64,000 nt of DNA from an uncultured Sulfolobales archaeon (GCA_937949785.1 CALEDH010000001.1:1-64000), one strand, 5' to 3'; shown: positions 42,081 to 51,022, numbered from the stretch's first letter. The notes: a model not told the origin generated them from the letters alone. Numbers and translations: made by a program.

Positions 42081-42715
42081 TTACGACGAAGTACTTTAGC
42101 GCTGAAAGGGCTAAGGAATCACAGAAATTATTAGCTAGGAAAGTAGATAGAAGCCATGTAGTAAGGAATATTAGCAACGTAGTTGGGTTGGATATCTCAT
42201 ATTCGAAAGACGTCGGGGTCGCTGTAGCTGTCTTCATGGACTTCCCTCAATTAAACCTTAAAGAATATGCTGTTGTAAAGGGGGTCGTAGAGGTACCTTA
42301 CATACCTGGTTTATTAGCATTCAGGGAAGCACCGCTGATGATTAAAGCGTACAGAAAGCTTAACCGTGAAGCAGACTTAATAGTTGTTGACGGCCATGGC
42401 GTAACACACCCCAGAGAATTCGGTATAGCTTCACATGTAGGGCTGATATTAGATAGACCGACCGTAGGAGTGGCTAAGAACCTACTCTACGGCACCATCG
42501 TAAAAAGTTCTGACTCAACGGAATACATAGTAGTCAACAATAACGTAGGTGGTGTGGTTTACAGACACTTAAATAAGGAGTTATACGTCTCTATAGGACA
42601 TAAGGTATCTATAAACTCCTTAAAAGAGGTCGTACCATACCTATTTAAATCTCATTACTTGCCAGAACCTACTTATATAGCTGACATGCTATCTAAGAAG
42701 TTTAGGAGGTCATAA
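42080..42715 (+). CDS. nfi: Endonuclease V
   Basis: About 211 residues, the usual length. GLDISYSKD (D38) is the first catalytic strand, VEVPYIPGLLAFREAP the substrate-strand wedge, and VDGHGVTHPREFGIASHVG the second catalytic segment. It cleaves DNA or RNA near deoxyinosine/inosine. The first standard start (TTG 42188) would fall one codon before D38 and remove the helical lead AERAKESQKLLARKV that homologues have. The frame runs open upstream to ATT at 42080, which overlaps the psmB stop codon (TAATT) and follows AGGTAG. No ATG, GTG or TTG lies between. Confidence 0.88.
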   Translation: MTTKYFSAERAKESQKLLARKVDRSHVVRNISNVVGLDISYSKDVGVAVAVFMDFPQLNLKEYAVVKGVVEVPYIPGLLAFREAPLMIKAYRKLNREADLIVVDGHGVTHPREFGIASHVGLILDRPTVGVAKNLLYGTIVKSSDSTEYIVVNNNVGGVVYRHLNKELYVSIGHKVSINSLKEVVPYLFKSHYLPEPTYIADMLSKKFRRS

Positions 42716-43119
42716 TGCTGAGGGCTAAGGGGGTCATCATCTCAGGTAAGGGTGAGGGCGGTAAATACATAGGTATGCGTATCTACAACGAAATACTTAG
42801 CAAGATCTTAAATGTTAAGCCGTTCAACGGAACTTTGAATGTGTTGTTGAATAAGTTAAGCTTTGAGGAATTAATAGCTTATTGCACTCCAAACATTGTT
42901 AACGATATCCATACCGATGAGAACGTATACGGAGGTTTCTACTACTGGCGCTGTAAAGTAGTCAACACACATAACGGCATATCAGAGAATGTAATCGCTC
43001 TAAGACCGTTCAGGTCTAATAATCCTAAGAACGTCGTAGAGTTAGTCTCCGATAAGTACTTAAGGGAATACCTAAACTTAGGAGACGGCGACCTCGTCAT
43101 CTTAGAATTCATATGTTAG
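42715..43119 (+). CDS. ribK: CTP-dependent riboflavin kinase
   Basis: A 134-residue archaeal RibK. GKGEGGKYIGMRIYNE near residues 11-26 forms the nucleotide loop, PFNGTLNVLL near 38-47 is the riboflavin site, and GGFYYWRCKV and ENVIALRPFRS are conserved. It makes FMN, needed here by HdrA and the GlcD-like oxidase. The ATG overlaps the last base of the endonuclease V gene and follows AGGAGGTCATA, a strong binding site. Confidence 0.92.
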   Translation: MLRAKGVIISGKGEGGKYIGMRIYNEILSKILNVKPFNGTLNVLLNKLSFEELIAYCTPNIVNDIHTDENVYGGFYYWRCKVVNTHNGISENVIALRPFRSNNPKNVVELVSDKYLREYLNLGDGDLVILEFIC

Positions 43120-43200
43120 TAACTTAATATTGTAGGTTAGGTAGGGCAGTACTTTCAGAACATTTAACTCTTACATCCATTTCTAACACCTGCCTACATA

Positions 43201-43345
43201 ATAGCTGAGACTAGGTCAGAGAGACTACTAGAGCTTGAGGAAGCCTATGAAATGCTTGACGTTCATCCGAATACCCTTAGGAAATAGTGGAAGAAAGTGG
43301 TTGAACAGGCTTAGGAGGTAGGAGTTATTATGGTTAAGGATAGGC
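43201..43345 (+). pseudogene. Relic of a MerR-like HTH protein, possibly IS607-type resolvase
   Basis: Frame 1 from 43201 reads SERLLELEEAYEMLDVHPNT then LRK, very close to the helix-turn-helix that opens IS607-type serine resolvases and MerR-like regulators, in which a tryptophan usually follows LRR. Here a TAG stop stands at 43285-43287 followed by TGG, and a second TAG after EQA. No start codon or binding site is present. It is a short, decayed fragment, so the parent family is tentative. Confidence 0.5.
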
Positions 43346-43416
43346 AATAGTTGCTCGGATGTTTAAGGTTTAATTAACCTTTTAACTATAATTTACTAGG
43401 TAGGGTGGGAGTTGCT

Positions 43417-43710
43417 ATGGTTAAATGCCCGAAGTGTTACTCAGAAGTTAAGCCTGAGAAGACTTGGCAGTTAATATCACCTCTACCAGACTCTGAAGGT
43501 AGGATAACTATAACCGTTATGGGTTCGTTTAGTTGCGGTAATTGTGGGTATAGGTGGAGGGGGGTTGTGAGTAAGATAAAAACGGGTGGGGATGAAGTTG
43601 AGGTTGAGGGGGGTTCATCTAAGAAGGTTTTAAAAAGTGATAAGTCAAGAAGTGAGAAGCGTGTAGGCCAGATAATAGAAGTTGATTTAAGTGATTTAGA
43701 CTTAGAGTGA
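43417..43710 (+). CDS. Zinc-ribbon protein with basic linker and acidic tail
   Basis: A 97-residue crenarchaeal-type protein with a zinc ribbon built from CPKCYSEVKPEKTWQL and SFSCGNCGYRWRGVV, then a charged linker (GGSSKKVLKSDKSRSEKR) and an acidic end (IIEVDLSDLDLE). TWQLISPLPDSEGRITITVMG between the cysteine pairs looks conserved; I recall similar proteins in Sulfolobales. It may bind nucleic acid. The ATG at 43417 is chosen because GGGTGG lies just upstream; an earlier GTG at 43405 lies inside that site. Confidence 0.72.
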   Translation: MVKCPKCYSEVKPEKTWQLISPLPDSEGRITITVMGSFSCGNCGYRWRGVVSKIKTGGDEVEVEGGSSKKVLKSDKSRSEKRVGQIIEVDLSDLDLE

Positions 43711-43718
43711 TTTAGTAG

Positions 43719-44162
43719 ATGGAATATAAGATAGCACACATCGTAGGTAACCTCATAGCTGTACTACTATTAGTGATCATCTTACTTAATATCTCTGGTT
43801 TAATAGTATTAGGGACTGTCGAAGGTCCTAGCATGGAACCGCTATTCCAGACAGGTGACTTAGTTATAATAGTTAAGTCCACCGACATTAAAATAGGTGA
43901 TATAATAGTGTATAAGAAGAAGGCGGGGAACGGATTCATAATTCATAGAGTTATTGAGATACGTAACGTTAGCAATGAGTTATACTATGTGACTAAGGGA
44001 GATAATAATAACTTACCTGATTATCAGGAATTTGAATTGATGGGGGTGCCGAGTCATAGAGTTGTCGGGAAGGTTTTAGAAATAAATAACTTACCGATTA
44101 AGATTCCAGCGATAGGATACCTATCACTTATGGCACGTAGGTTATTTTCCTATCTAAAATAA
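43719..44162 (+). CDS. Signal peptidase I (archaeal/Sec11 type)
   Basis: A 147-residue membrane protease. A single N-terminal helix (about 9-33) is followed by VEGPSMEPLF with the catalytic serine (about residue 38), DLVIIV, and IIHRVI with the histidine (about 76) that replaces lysine in archaeal and eukaryotic enzymes. TKGDNNNLPDYQEF is the conserved acidic box. A short C-terminal hydrophobic end may be a second anchor. It removes signal peptides from secreted proteins. It starts eight bases after the zinc-ribbon gene. Confidence 0.9.
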   Translation: MEYKIAHIVGNLIAVLLLVIILLNISGLIVLGTVEGPSMEPLFQTGDLVIIVKSTDIKIGDIIVYKKKAGNGFIIHRVIEIRNVSNELYYVTKGDNNNLPDYQEFELMGVPSHRVVGKVLEINNLPIKIPAIGYLSLMARRLFSYLK

Positions 44163-44187
44163 ATTAGACATTAGTTGTTAAAACGGA

Positions 44188-46209
44188 TTAATGTTCTGAG
44201 TCCTTGATAAACCTCTTACCCCTATACTCTCTTATCATATCTATGAGTTTCTCACGGCTTATCTCAAACTTTTTCCTACTTCTCTCACGTACCTCCTCCT
44301 CAATTCTTGATAGCTCTGAAATCACTGAATTAGGTATTAATGCTAAGGTGTCGCTAACTTCCATGAAATTGTCACACTGATATATCACCAACTCATACTT
44401 ATCTAACATATCTGAAGGTCCTTCATCAGGCTTAGGGACCAGAAGCTTCAACCTTAAGTCCTTGACAGTCTTTAAAACTCCTTCTTCCTCAACGTTATGT
44501 AACTTATCTACGAATACTACCTCATCTTCACGTAGCGTACCTATCTCCTGCGTCGACCTCATCAACTCTTCTGCCGTCAATTTACGTAGACGTCTAACTA
44601 ATACGTGATTTCCGGTGAATATTAAGTGGAATAACTTTTGGTGATGTTCTAAGAGCTTAGTAGTGCTTATCAGTTGCCCCTCTAATTTACCTATATAATC
44701 GCTAAGATTTCTCAACCTATGTTTTAATTCTGAAACCTCCCTATCCTTCGCTACCTCAGCATCAAATTCAACGTTCCTTAATATTAACTCTGTTTCCAGT
44801 TCTGAAAGCTTCTTCTCCAACTCCTTAATCCGCAATCGCAAAGCATCACGTTCCTTAGATATCTTCTCAATCTGACTTAGGAGCTCTTTATCTTTCTTGC
44901 TTACCTCCTCACTAGCTAATAACTTGATAACACGTATTAAATCCCTATTACCGGGACCCTCCTTACTGATGTAGTTACTTATTATTTCCTCGATTACGTC
45001 AGCAATGCTCTTACCCTTAACTATCTCAGCCTTATACCTCTGTAATTTCGAAACAGGTAGTCCTATCTCATTAAGCTTCGCAGTAAGTTGTCGGAACTTA
45101 TCTTCGAATTCCCTATACGCCTTTATGCAGGAGGCTAGGGAATCCCTTTCATGTGTATTCTTCACTGCTAGTCTATATGACAGTATGTAGTCATAAACTA
45201 ACGCATCCTTCTCAATACTGCTTAAACTTTTTGGAGGGTAGTACAGCGTAGCATTTAAGTTAGCAGCTATTTTCTCAACCATCTCAGGAGGCGGGTTTTT
45301 ATCAGTAGTAATCAATATAGGTTTGCCGTACTTAAGAGTTATCTGAAGTATGTCCTCCCTATCTAAGTTCCTACCACTGGTGATGACTAATGGTCTAAGG
45401 TCTAGATCTACTATCGCCAGTCCAGTCTCAATACCGGGATCTACACCAACTATGAGGTATTTACCAGCATGTGTACTACCTGATATAATGTTAAGGAAAT
45501 TCCTCTTAATCACGTGTTTAACCTTTACGCTGACCTCATACCCCTTTATAGACCTTATAACGTGGCTGAGCTCATGCCTTGGTGCGTAAACAGTGAATAA
45601 AGCACGGTCAATACCTCCCTCACTCTTCCTGAAAGTTAAGTCGTAGTCAAAGCCGCTCCTATCTAATTCTTCCTTAAGCCTTCTAGTAGCGCCCAATATT
45701 GAAGTTCTTAAACTCCTCTTAAATCTGTTAGAACTAGAACCTCCCGGACCTAGAGCCATCTTCCTCCCTATCACTATCTTAACCTTATCCTCGAATAACT
45801 TCAGCACCGTACCGTAACCCCTACTGGAAAGTAATGCTAGGACCTCAGCTGTTTTCTGAGGTGATAGCTTACCTTGCTCGAGCTGTATGCCTGCCTTAAA
45901 AGCCAGCTTACGTAAGTCTATTAATTCACTATCGTTTAAAGTCACCTGAACTACCATACTTTCAGGTGGGAGTAGTTGAAGTATCTTAATGAGGTTTTCC
46001 CTACTCCCACCTAATTCCATAATATTATCTAGAGCTATTAATTTAGGTCTAAGCTCCCATAGGAGCCTTATAAGCCTACTTAAACTCACATTTTCATAAA
46101 GCGTTATTTCATTATCCCTTAACACTGCTAAGGCATACATATAATCACTTAATTTCGTACCTGATGTAACGACATCAATACCAACTATTACCTCAGGCTG
46201 GTCGTCCAC
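44188..46209 (-). CDS. DUF460 protein, RNase H-like fold with coiled coil
   Basis: A 673-residue protein of the archaeal DUF460 (COG2433) family. Two RNase H-like modules show VIVGIDVVTSG (about 8-18) and LIVGVDPGIETGLAIVD (about 250-266); DP-G-TGLA is a RuvC-like nuclease strand. A long coiled coil (about 445-530) follows, then a C-terminal alpha/beta region. The family is a predicted nuclease without a proven substrate. GTG start with GAGG upstream. It converges with the signal peptidase gene, 25 bases apart. Confidence 0.85.
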   Translation of the reverse strand: MDDQPEVIVGIDVVTSGTKLSDYMYALAVLRDNEITLYENVSLSRLIRLLWELRPKLIALDNIMELGGSRENLIKILQLLPPESMVVQVTLNDSELIDLRKLAFKAGIQLEQGKLSPQKTAEVLALLSSRGYGTVLKLFEDKVKIVIGRKMALGPGGSSSNRFKRSLRTSILGATRRLKEELDRSGFDYDLTFRKSEGGIDRALFTVYAPRHELSHVIRSIKGYEVSVKVKHVIKRNFLNIISGSTHAGKYLIVGVDPGIETGLAIVDLDLRPLVITSGRNLDREDILQITLKYGKPILITTDKNPPPEMVEKIAANLNATLYYPPKSLSSIEKDALVYDYILSYRLAVKNTHERDSLASCIKAYREFEDKFRQLTAKLNEIGLPVSKLQRYKAEIVKGKSIADVIEEIISNYISKEGPGNRDLIRVIKLLASEEVSKKDKELLSQIEKISKERDALRLRIKELEKKLSELETELILRNVEFDAEVAKDREVSELKHRLRNLSDYIGKLEGQLISTTKLLEHHQKLFHLIFTGNHVLVRRLRKLTAEELMRSTQEIGTLREDEVVFVDKLHNVEEEGVLKTVKDLRLKLLVPKPDEGPSDMLDKYELVIYQCDNFMEVSDTLALIPNSVISELSRIEEEVRERSRKKFEISREKLIDMIREYRGKRFIKDSEH

Positions 46210-46733
46210 CTCAAATTACCTCGATAAACCCACCCTAACCTAAGAAGAACTTATATATCCATGTTAATAACCTTATCACCATCTAACTGTTATGACTTAT
46301 TTGCATGGGTTAGTAAATACTTCCACCAACGAATTCTAAATAGTTACCCACTATATCATTTAAATACCTGTTAACAACTAAGAAGTTGAATTGCTTGCAC
46401 AATTCGTGACTGCGAAAATGTACCTGATATGTGATGGTAAGCTAGCGCTGAACGGGTGCAGTCTCCTGAAACATATGAAACACCTTATTTAACTAGTTCT
46501 CGGTTTTAAGGGGTGAGAGGAAGCCATCGTAGAGTATACGGGGGTTTCTTCTTCAACTCAGAGAGGTGGTAGGAGGTGAGGTTGATGAGAGCTCCGATAA
46601 ACTTGTGAGGAGTTAAGGTCGGTGAGTTCTAAGAATTAAGTAAGTCTACTAAAGACTACGTAACTTAGAACCCTCAAAGGCAGAGATGGTAGGTAGCTAT
46701 AAGATACCAACTATTTGACAACGGTTCCAGACG
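46210..46733. other. 524-base intergenic region with small hairpins
   Basis: GAATTG at 46387-46392 pairs with CAATTC at 46399-46404. A candidate box C/D RNA lies at 46427-46476. From about 46540 (GTTTCTTCTTCAACTCAGAGA) to 46676 (CTACTAAAGACTACGTAACTTAGAA) there are two blocks resembling pieces of the tRNA-Pro downstream region (19741 and 19930). No protein gene is supported. Confidence 0.4.
46427..46476 (+). ncRNA. Candidate box C/D-like small RNA
   Basis: ATATGT and ACATAT can close a terminal stem. GTGATGG (46431-46437, one base from the C box consensus RTGATGA) is followed by CTGA (possible D') and CTGA at 46466-46469 (D box). A clear C' box is missing, and no guide target was tested. Weak call. 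Confidence 0.25.
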
Positions 46734-46889
46734 TTATTCAGCCTTCACTCTCTTCCAAACATCTTTTCTAATTTTAACTATCACTCTCGATGAGCAGTAG
46801 GGACAGCTAATTCTCTCAATTAACTCTATCTCCTTGCTAGAAAACGTTCTACCACACATCCAACATCTATATATTACTTCTTTACTCAT
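46734..46889 (-). CDS. rpo12: RNA polymerase subunit P (Rpo12)
   Basis: A 51-residue zinc protein. YRCWMCGRTF (about residues 7-16) and ISCPYCSSRVIVKIRK (about 28-43) give the CxxC...CxxC ribbon, and the basic end KRVKAE matches archaeal Rpo12/RpoP. It is the smallest core subunit of archaeal RNA polymerase, comparable to eukaryotic Rpb12. GTGATGG precedes the ATG by a few bases. No neighbour on the same strand within 500 bases. Confidence 0.88.
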   Translation of the reverse strand: MSKEVIYRCWMCGRTFSSKEIELIERISCPYCSSRVIVKIRKDVWKRVKAE

Positions 46890-46991
46890 ACGTCCATCAC
46901 TACTAATATGGATATAACTCTAAACGCTTAAAAAGATATTATTAAAATTTTAAAATCTGGTAATTAATTAAAAAGTAGTAAGGGCCATAGC

Positions 46992-47065
46992 GCCGGGGTA
47001 GCTCAGCCAGGTAGAGCGCCGGGCTGTTAACCCGGTGGTCGGAGGTTCGAGTCCTCCTCCCGGCG
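46992..47065 (+). tRNA. tRNA-Asn (GTT)
   Basis: A 74-base cloverleaf: acceptor GCCGGGG/TCCCGGC, D arm GCTC/GAGC, anticodon stem CCGGG/CCCGG with loop CTGTTAA (anticodon GTT), T arm GGAGG-TTCGAGT-CCTCC, discriminator G at 47065. CCA is encoded at 47066-47068, unlike tRNA-Val and tRNA-Pro. No intron. An AT-rich promoter (TTTTAAAATC) lies about 40 bases upstream. Confidence 0.95.
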
Positions 47066-47264
47066 CCACCACTCCTAATATTAATGAATACCTAATTAGC
47101 ATTAGCTATCAACGTATTACTACTTAAGCAGCTGAGTCTAGATCTGCTTGTTAAGCTGTTCGGAGAGTAGGAGGGTCTGGATAGGTGTGAGTAAGTGATA
47201 TTATTAGTAGAGTTGGTGGGGTAGGACTGACCTCCAGTTGAAGGGGAGTTTGTTTTCCTGGGGG

Positions 47265-47294
47265 GTGAGGCTTCGAGGGCTACATACGCCTCAC
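47265..47294. other. Inverted repeat ahead of the aldehyde oxidoreductase gene
   Basis: GTGAGGC (47265-47271) and GCCTCAC (47288-47294) form a 7-bp stem with a 16-base loop, ending about 27 bases before the TATA box of the next gene. It could be an operator or the end of the tRNA-Asn transcript. Nothing else is recognisable between 47069 and 47320. Confidence 0.4.
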
Positions 47295-47320
47295 TGAAGC
47301 TCTTCTATAGCCTTTAAAGT

Positions 47321-47330
47321 TTTTATATAT
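47321..47330 (+). promoter_or_regulatory. TATA box of the aldehyde oxidoreductase gene
   Basis: TTTTATATAT. The predicted transcription start near 47351 coincides with the GTG start codon, so the mRNA is probably leaderless. Confidence 0.5.
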
Positions 47331-47350
47331 TAACCTGCTTAATTGGTTTG

Positions 47351-49189
47351 GTGAACGTCTATTTGACTAGCTACATGGGCAGCGTGCTTGATATAGATTT
47401 GAGTCATGATAAGGTTAGTACCTACAGAGTTGATGATAAGGTATTTAGGATGTTCATCGGTGGTAAGGGCTTAGGCGCTAAGATACTTATCGATAATTTA
47501 AAAGGTGGTGTAAGTCCGTTAAGCCCTGAAAACTTACTTATAATTGCTACAGGCCCGCTAACCGGTACTGGAGCACCTACCTCAAACAAGTTTGTGGTTA
47601 TTACTAAGTCACCGTTGACCGGTTTGTTTACCGACTGCCATGTAGGTGGTTCCGCAGGTCAGGAAGTAAAGAAAGCTGGTTACGATGCTATAGTCATTAG
47701 GGGTAAAGCTCAACACCCAGTATATTTGTGGGTTGATGATGATTCTGTTGAAATTAGAGATGCCTCGAAATTATGGGGTTTAACAGTAAGTAAGACTGTA
47801 GATGCTGTGAGGGCGTTAACAGACCCTAAAGCACGGGTTGGCACTATAGGCCCCGCTGGTGAGAGATTAGTTAAGTACGCATGCATAGTGTTTGATAAGG
47901 AGGAGGAGAGGAACGGCATAGCTGCTAGAGGCGGGCCGGGAACCGTTATGGGTTCTAAGAACTTAAAGGCTATAGCTATCAAAGGGACGCGTAAAATAGG
48001 GGTAGCTGACCGGGATAGATTTCAGAAGGCCGTATTAGAAGCTATTAAATCAATAAATGAGAATCCATTCATACCGCTTAGGAGGAAGTACGGTACAGCC
48101 TACTGGGTTAAACCTATGAATGAACATGCAATAATACCATCACTTAACTTTCAGAGAGGTTCTTTAGAAGGTGCTGAGAAGCTCTACGCAGATTACATGC
48201 GGGATACATACGTCGTTAGAGATATGGCTTGCCCTAACTGCTTAATAGCCTGCAGTAAGTTGAGTAAGGTCACCGTAGATGGGGAGGAAAAATATGTTAG
48301 AGGACCTGAATATGAGACAGTGGCATTGCTAGGAACTAATAACGGTATTAAGGATATTTCCGAGGTTGCTAGGGCTGTCTACCTATGTAACGAGTTAGGC
48401 TTAGATGCCATTTCAACTGGCAACGTTGTTGGTTGGGTTATGGAGTGCTGTGAGAGAGGCATTATAAAGTCCGACGAATGTGAGGGACTTAATATAAAGT
48501 TCGGCAACTCTGAAGCTCAGAGGGAACTTATTAAGAGGATAGCTTTTAGGGAAGGGTGGTTAGGCAACTTACTTGCTGAAGGTGTTGCTAGGGCGTCTGA
48601 AGTTATTAACAAAGGCTCCGAAAGATTTGCAATGCATGTCAAGAGGTTGGAAATACCTGGCTATGAACCACGAAGCTCTAACGGAATGGCATTAGCTTAT
48701 GCTACAGCTGATAGGGGTGCATGTCATCAGAGGGCTTGGACCACTAGGGCTGAGATTGAGGGTAGAATACCTAGGTTCTCAATTCAGGGTAAAGCTAAAT
48801 TCGTGAAGGAAGTGCAGGATGAGAGAGCAGCTGCTTTCTCCTTAGTCATCTGCGACTTCGCCCCAATACCTATCGTTGATATGCTGAGCAGTGCTACGGG
48901 ATTTGACTACACTGTAGAGGAATACCTGAGATGCGGTGAGAGGATATGGAATTTAATTAGGGTGTTTAACTGTAGGGAAGGTATAAGTAGGAGAGATGAT
49001 ACTTTACCACCTAGGATATTTGAAGAACCGCTACCCGACGAAGCTGCTAAAGGCGTTACGCTTACTAGGGAACAATTCAATAAAATGTTAGATGAGTACT
49101 ACGAACTTAGGGGTTGGGACTCTAACGGAATTCCAACCAAGGAGAAATTACGTGAATTAGACCTAGACGACTTAACCACATATATTTAA
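47351..49189 (+). CDS. aor: Tungsten-containing aldehyde:ferredoxin oxidoreductase
   Basis: About 612 residues, full AOR length. The N-terminal domain has GGKGLGAKIL and GPLTGTGAPTSNKF. The single [4Fe-4S] cluster cysteines are CPNCLIAC (C295, C298, C302) and a distant C541 in VFNCREG, as in Pyrococcus AOR. DRGACHQRAW and CDFAPIP flank the bis-pterin tungsten site. It oxidises aldehydes to acids with ferredoxin as acceptor. The substrate class (AOR, FOR or WOR) is not resolved. GTG 47351 suits a leaderless mRNA; a TTG one codon earlier is possible. Its pterin depends on genes such as the MoaD-MoaE fusion. Confidence 0.93.
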   Translation: MNVYLTSYMGSVLDIDLSHDKVSTYRVDDKVFRMFIGGKGLGAKILIDNLKGGVSPLSPENLLIIATGPLTGTGAPTSNKFVVITKSPLTGLFTDCHVGGSAGQEVKKAGYDAIVIRGKAQHPVYLWVDDDSVEIRDASKLWGLTVSKTVDAVRALTDPKARVGTIGPAGERLVKYACIVFDKEEERNGIAARGGPGTVMGSKNLKAIAIKGTRKIGVADRDRFQKAVLEAIKSINENPFIPLRRKYGTAYWVKPMNEHAIIPSLNFQRGSLEGAEKLYADYMRDTYVVRDMACPNCLIACSKLSKVTVDGEEKYVRGPEYETVALLGTNNGIKDISEVARAVYLCNELGLDAISTGNVVGWVMECCERGIIKSDECEGLNIKFGNSEAQRELIKRIAFREGWLGNLLAEGVARASEVINKGSERFAMHVKRLEIPGYEPRSSNGMALAYATADRGACHQRAWTTRAEIEGRIPRFSIQGKAKFVKEVQDERAAAFSLVICDFAPIPIVDMLSSATGFDYTVEEYLRCGERIWNLIRVFNCREGISRRDDTLPPRIFEEPLPDEAAKGVTLTREQFNKMLDEYYELRGWDSNGIPTKEKLRELDLDDLTTYI

Positions 49190-49246
49190 GAAGAATTCAT
49201 TAATCTAAGGTTATAAGTCCTATAACACTGGATCATCGGGCTTAAC

Positions 49247-49987
49247 ATGTCCTTATGTCGGGTAGTACATCCTAACGCGAAAAAATTCGTTGCGTTCCTA
49301 CATGTAGTGGGTAATATTGCAGACGAAGGTGAATTATTAATAGGTAATGATAAGGCAGTCATAAAGGCCTTAGACCCTGCTAGGATATCCCTAATAGAAG
49401 TCATAATACCTTCATCAACGTTTATAGAGTACGAGGTCCTCAGGGAGGTATCCATAGGGCTAAACTTAAGTAGTTTAGTAAAGAGTATTCCAAAACCTAA
49501 GAAAGCCGATAAAGTCACACTTACCGTAGTTAGTGATGAATTCTACGAACTCATCTTAGAAGATGATGTTAAGAGGAGGTATAGGTTTAGGTCTATCGAG
49601 GTTTCCCCAACTGAGGTTCCTGAATTAGACCTGGACTTCAAGGTAAGAGCTACTATATTATCATCAGCGTTAAGAGATGCCATCAAAGACTTAGAAGGTA
49701 GTGAAGGTATAGAATTCGTGGCTGAGCTTACAGAGTTCCTACTGCTTAAGGCGCCTGACTTAAACGCTCAGATCAAGTTATCTAAGGCTAGCGGCTCACT
49801 AATAGAATTAGATGTTAGAGAACCGTCGAAAAGTACCTACGACGCTGATTACTTAACTAAGGTCGCTGATCTTTTAAGCGCGTCAGACATGCTTGAATTA
49901 AGCTATGGGAGCGAGTTACCGTTATCAATAAGATTTAAATTAGCTGATGACACCTTAGTTAAATATTTATTAGCACCAAAAGCTTAA
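49247..49987 (+). CDS. pcn: DNA sliding clamp (PCNA)
   Basis: A 246-residue PCNA subunit with two similar halves. ADEGELLIGNDKAVIKALDPARISL (about 25-49) is the conserved first-half segment, and the C-terminal LSIRFKLADDTLVKYLLAPKA is the typical ending. It encircles DNA and tethers polymerase, FEN1 (gene at 55 kb) and Hjc. Crenarchaea often have three PCNA paralogues; which one this is cannot be told. It is followed by an Lrp regulator after 48 bases. Confidence 0.9.
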   Translation: MSLCRVVHPNAKKFVAFLHVVGNIADEGELLIGNDKAVIKALDPARISLIEVIIPSSTFIEYEVLREVSIGLNLSSLVKSIPKPKKADKVTLTVVSDEFYELILEDDVKRRYRFRSIEVSPTEVPELDLDFKVRATILSSALRDAIKDLEGSEGIEFVAELTEFLLLKAPDLNAQIKLSKASGSLIELDVREPSKSTYDADYLTKVADLLSASDMLELSYGSELPLSIRFKLADDTLVKYLLAPKA

Positions 49988-50035
49988 AATAACAAATTTT
50001 TTAAAATTCTAAGTTATAATATTGATGGAGTAATT

Positions 50036-50494
50036 ATGTCGGTGATAGATGAGTTAGACCCAATAGATAGGGAGTTACTCAAGGTCTTACAGGATAATGC
50101 TGACCTAACATACTCAGATATAGGTAAACTTTTAAACTTAAGTCCTTCAACCGTTTATATGAGGATTAAAAGACTTAAAGATAAAGGCCTGATAAGGAGG
50201 GTAGTAGCTGAGGTAGACCCAGCTAAATTAGGTTTTAGGTTGAGGGCTTTAATATTTCTTGATATAGATATAAAGAAATACTCTAAGGTTGTCGAACTGA
50301 TAAAAGGACTTCAACAGGTTAAGGCTGTATACGATGTAACCGGTGAGTGGGCATTAGTATTGGAAGTCCTGGTAAAAGACCATAGAGAATTATCAGACCT
50401 ACTTGACGTAATAGGTAATGTAGAGGGTGTTTACTCTACGTCAACTATGGTTGTACTGAGAACTATTAAGGAGGAACGTAAAGTATTTCTATGA
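50036..50494 (+). CDS. Lrp/AsnC-family transcription regulator
   Basis: A 152-residue regulator. The N-terminal winged helix-turn-helix (LDPIDRELLKVLQDNADLT, then IGKLLNLSPSTVYMRIKRLKD, about 7-47) is followed by a RAM domain (about 70-150) that binds small ligands and mediates octamer formation. Such proteins usually respond to amino acids. The downstream gene starts inside its last codon (ATGAG overlap) and may be cotranscribed. Target genes are unknown. Confidence 0.9.
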   Translation: MSVIDELDPIDRELLKVLQDNADLTYSDIGKLLNLSPSTVYMRIKRLKDKGLIRRVVAEVDPAKLGFRLRALIFLDIDIKKYSKVVELIKGLQQVKAVYDVTGEWALVLEVLVKDHRELSDLLDVIGNVEGVYSTSTMVVLRTIKEERKVFL

Positions 50495-51015
50495 GTTCTG
50501 CGGTTAGACCTCTTTACGGTCAGGGGACCTTCGTAGTATGTGAGAACGGATATGTAACACAGGAGGTTATCTTCGACTACATTGATAAGGAACTATACTA
50601 CTGGAACCTTCTAGGTAACGAAGATAAGTTAAATGAAGAGTTAAATAGAGTAGCAAATAATATGCAGTCATTTATAGATGAAGAAATCGTTAAAATAAAT
50701 GGTAGGAAGGTCTACCCTAAAGTTAGTTGGGTTGACCTCGGCTTTAGAGGTTCTGAGAACAGACCCTATATAGTCTTCTACATCAACTTTAAAGGTGATC
50801 TCAGACGTGGTGTGAACATTTATGAAAATATATATGAACCTGAACATGTTGAATACGACTACACCGTGACGTGGGTATTTACAGGAAGTCTTAAGGTTTT
50901 AGGGGCATACCTAGGAGTTGAGTACGATATATTAGCTGATGGGAAGATACTTACCTTCTCTACATATAAGGGGTTTAACACACCTGGGTATGAGAAGATA
51001 GAGTTTAGGTTGTAG
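50491..51015 (+). CDS. Conserved-looking protein of unknown function
   Basis: A 174-residue soluble, aromatic-rich acidic protein with no signal peptide or membrane helix and strand-rich segments (YPKVSWVDLGFRGSENRPYIVFYIN, VEYDYTVTWVFTGSLKVLGA). I do not recognise the family. The ATG overlaps the end of the Lrp gene by four bases, so translational coupling to the regulator is likely. It converges with priL, seven bases between stops. Confidence 0.65.
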   Translation: MSSAVRPLYGQGTFVVCENGYVTQEVIFDYIDKELYYWNLLGNEDKLNEELNRVANNMQSFIDEEIVKINGRKVYPKVSWVDLGFRGSENRPYIVFYINFKGDLRRGVNIYENIYEPEHVEYDYTVTWVFTGSLKVLGAYLGVEYDILADGKILTFSTYKGFNTPGYEKIEFRL

Positions 51016-51022
51016 TAACGTC

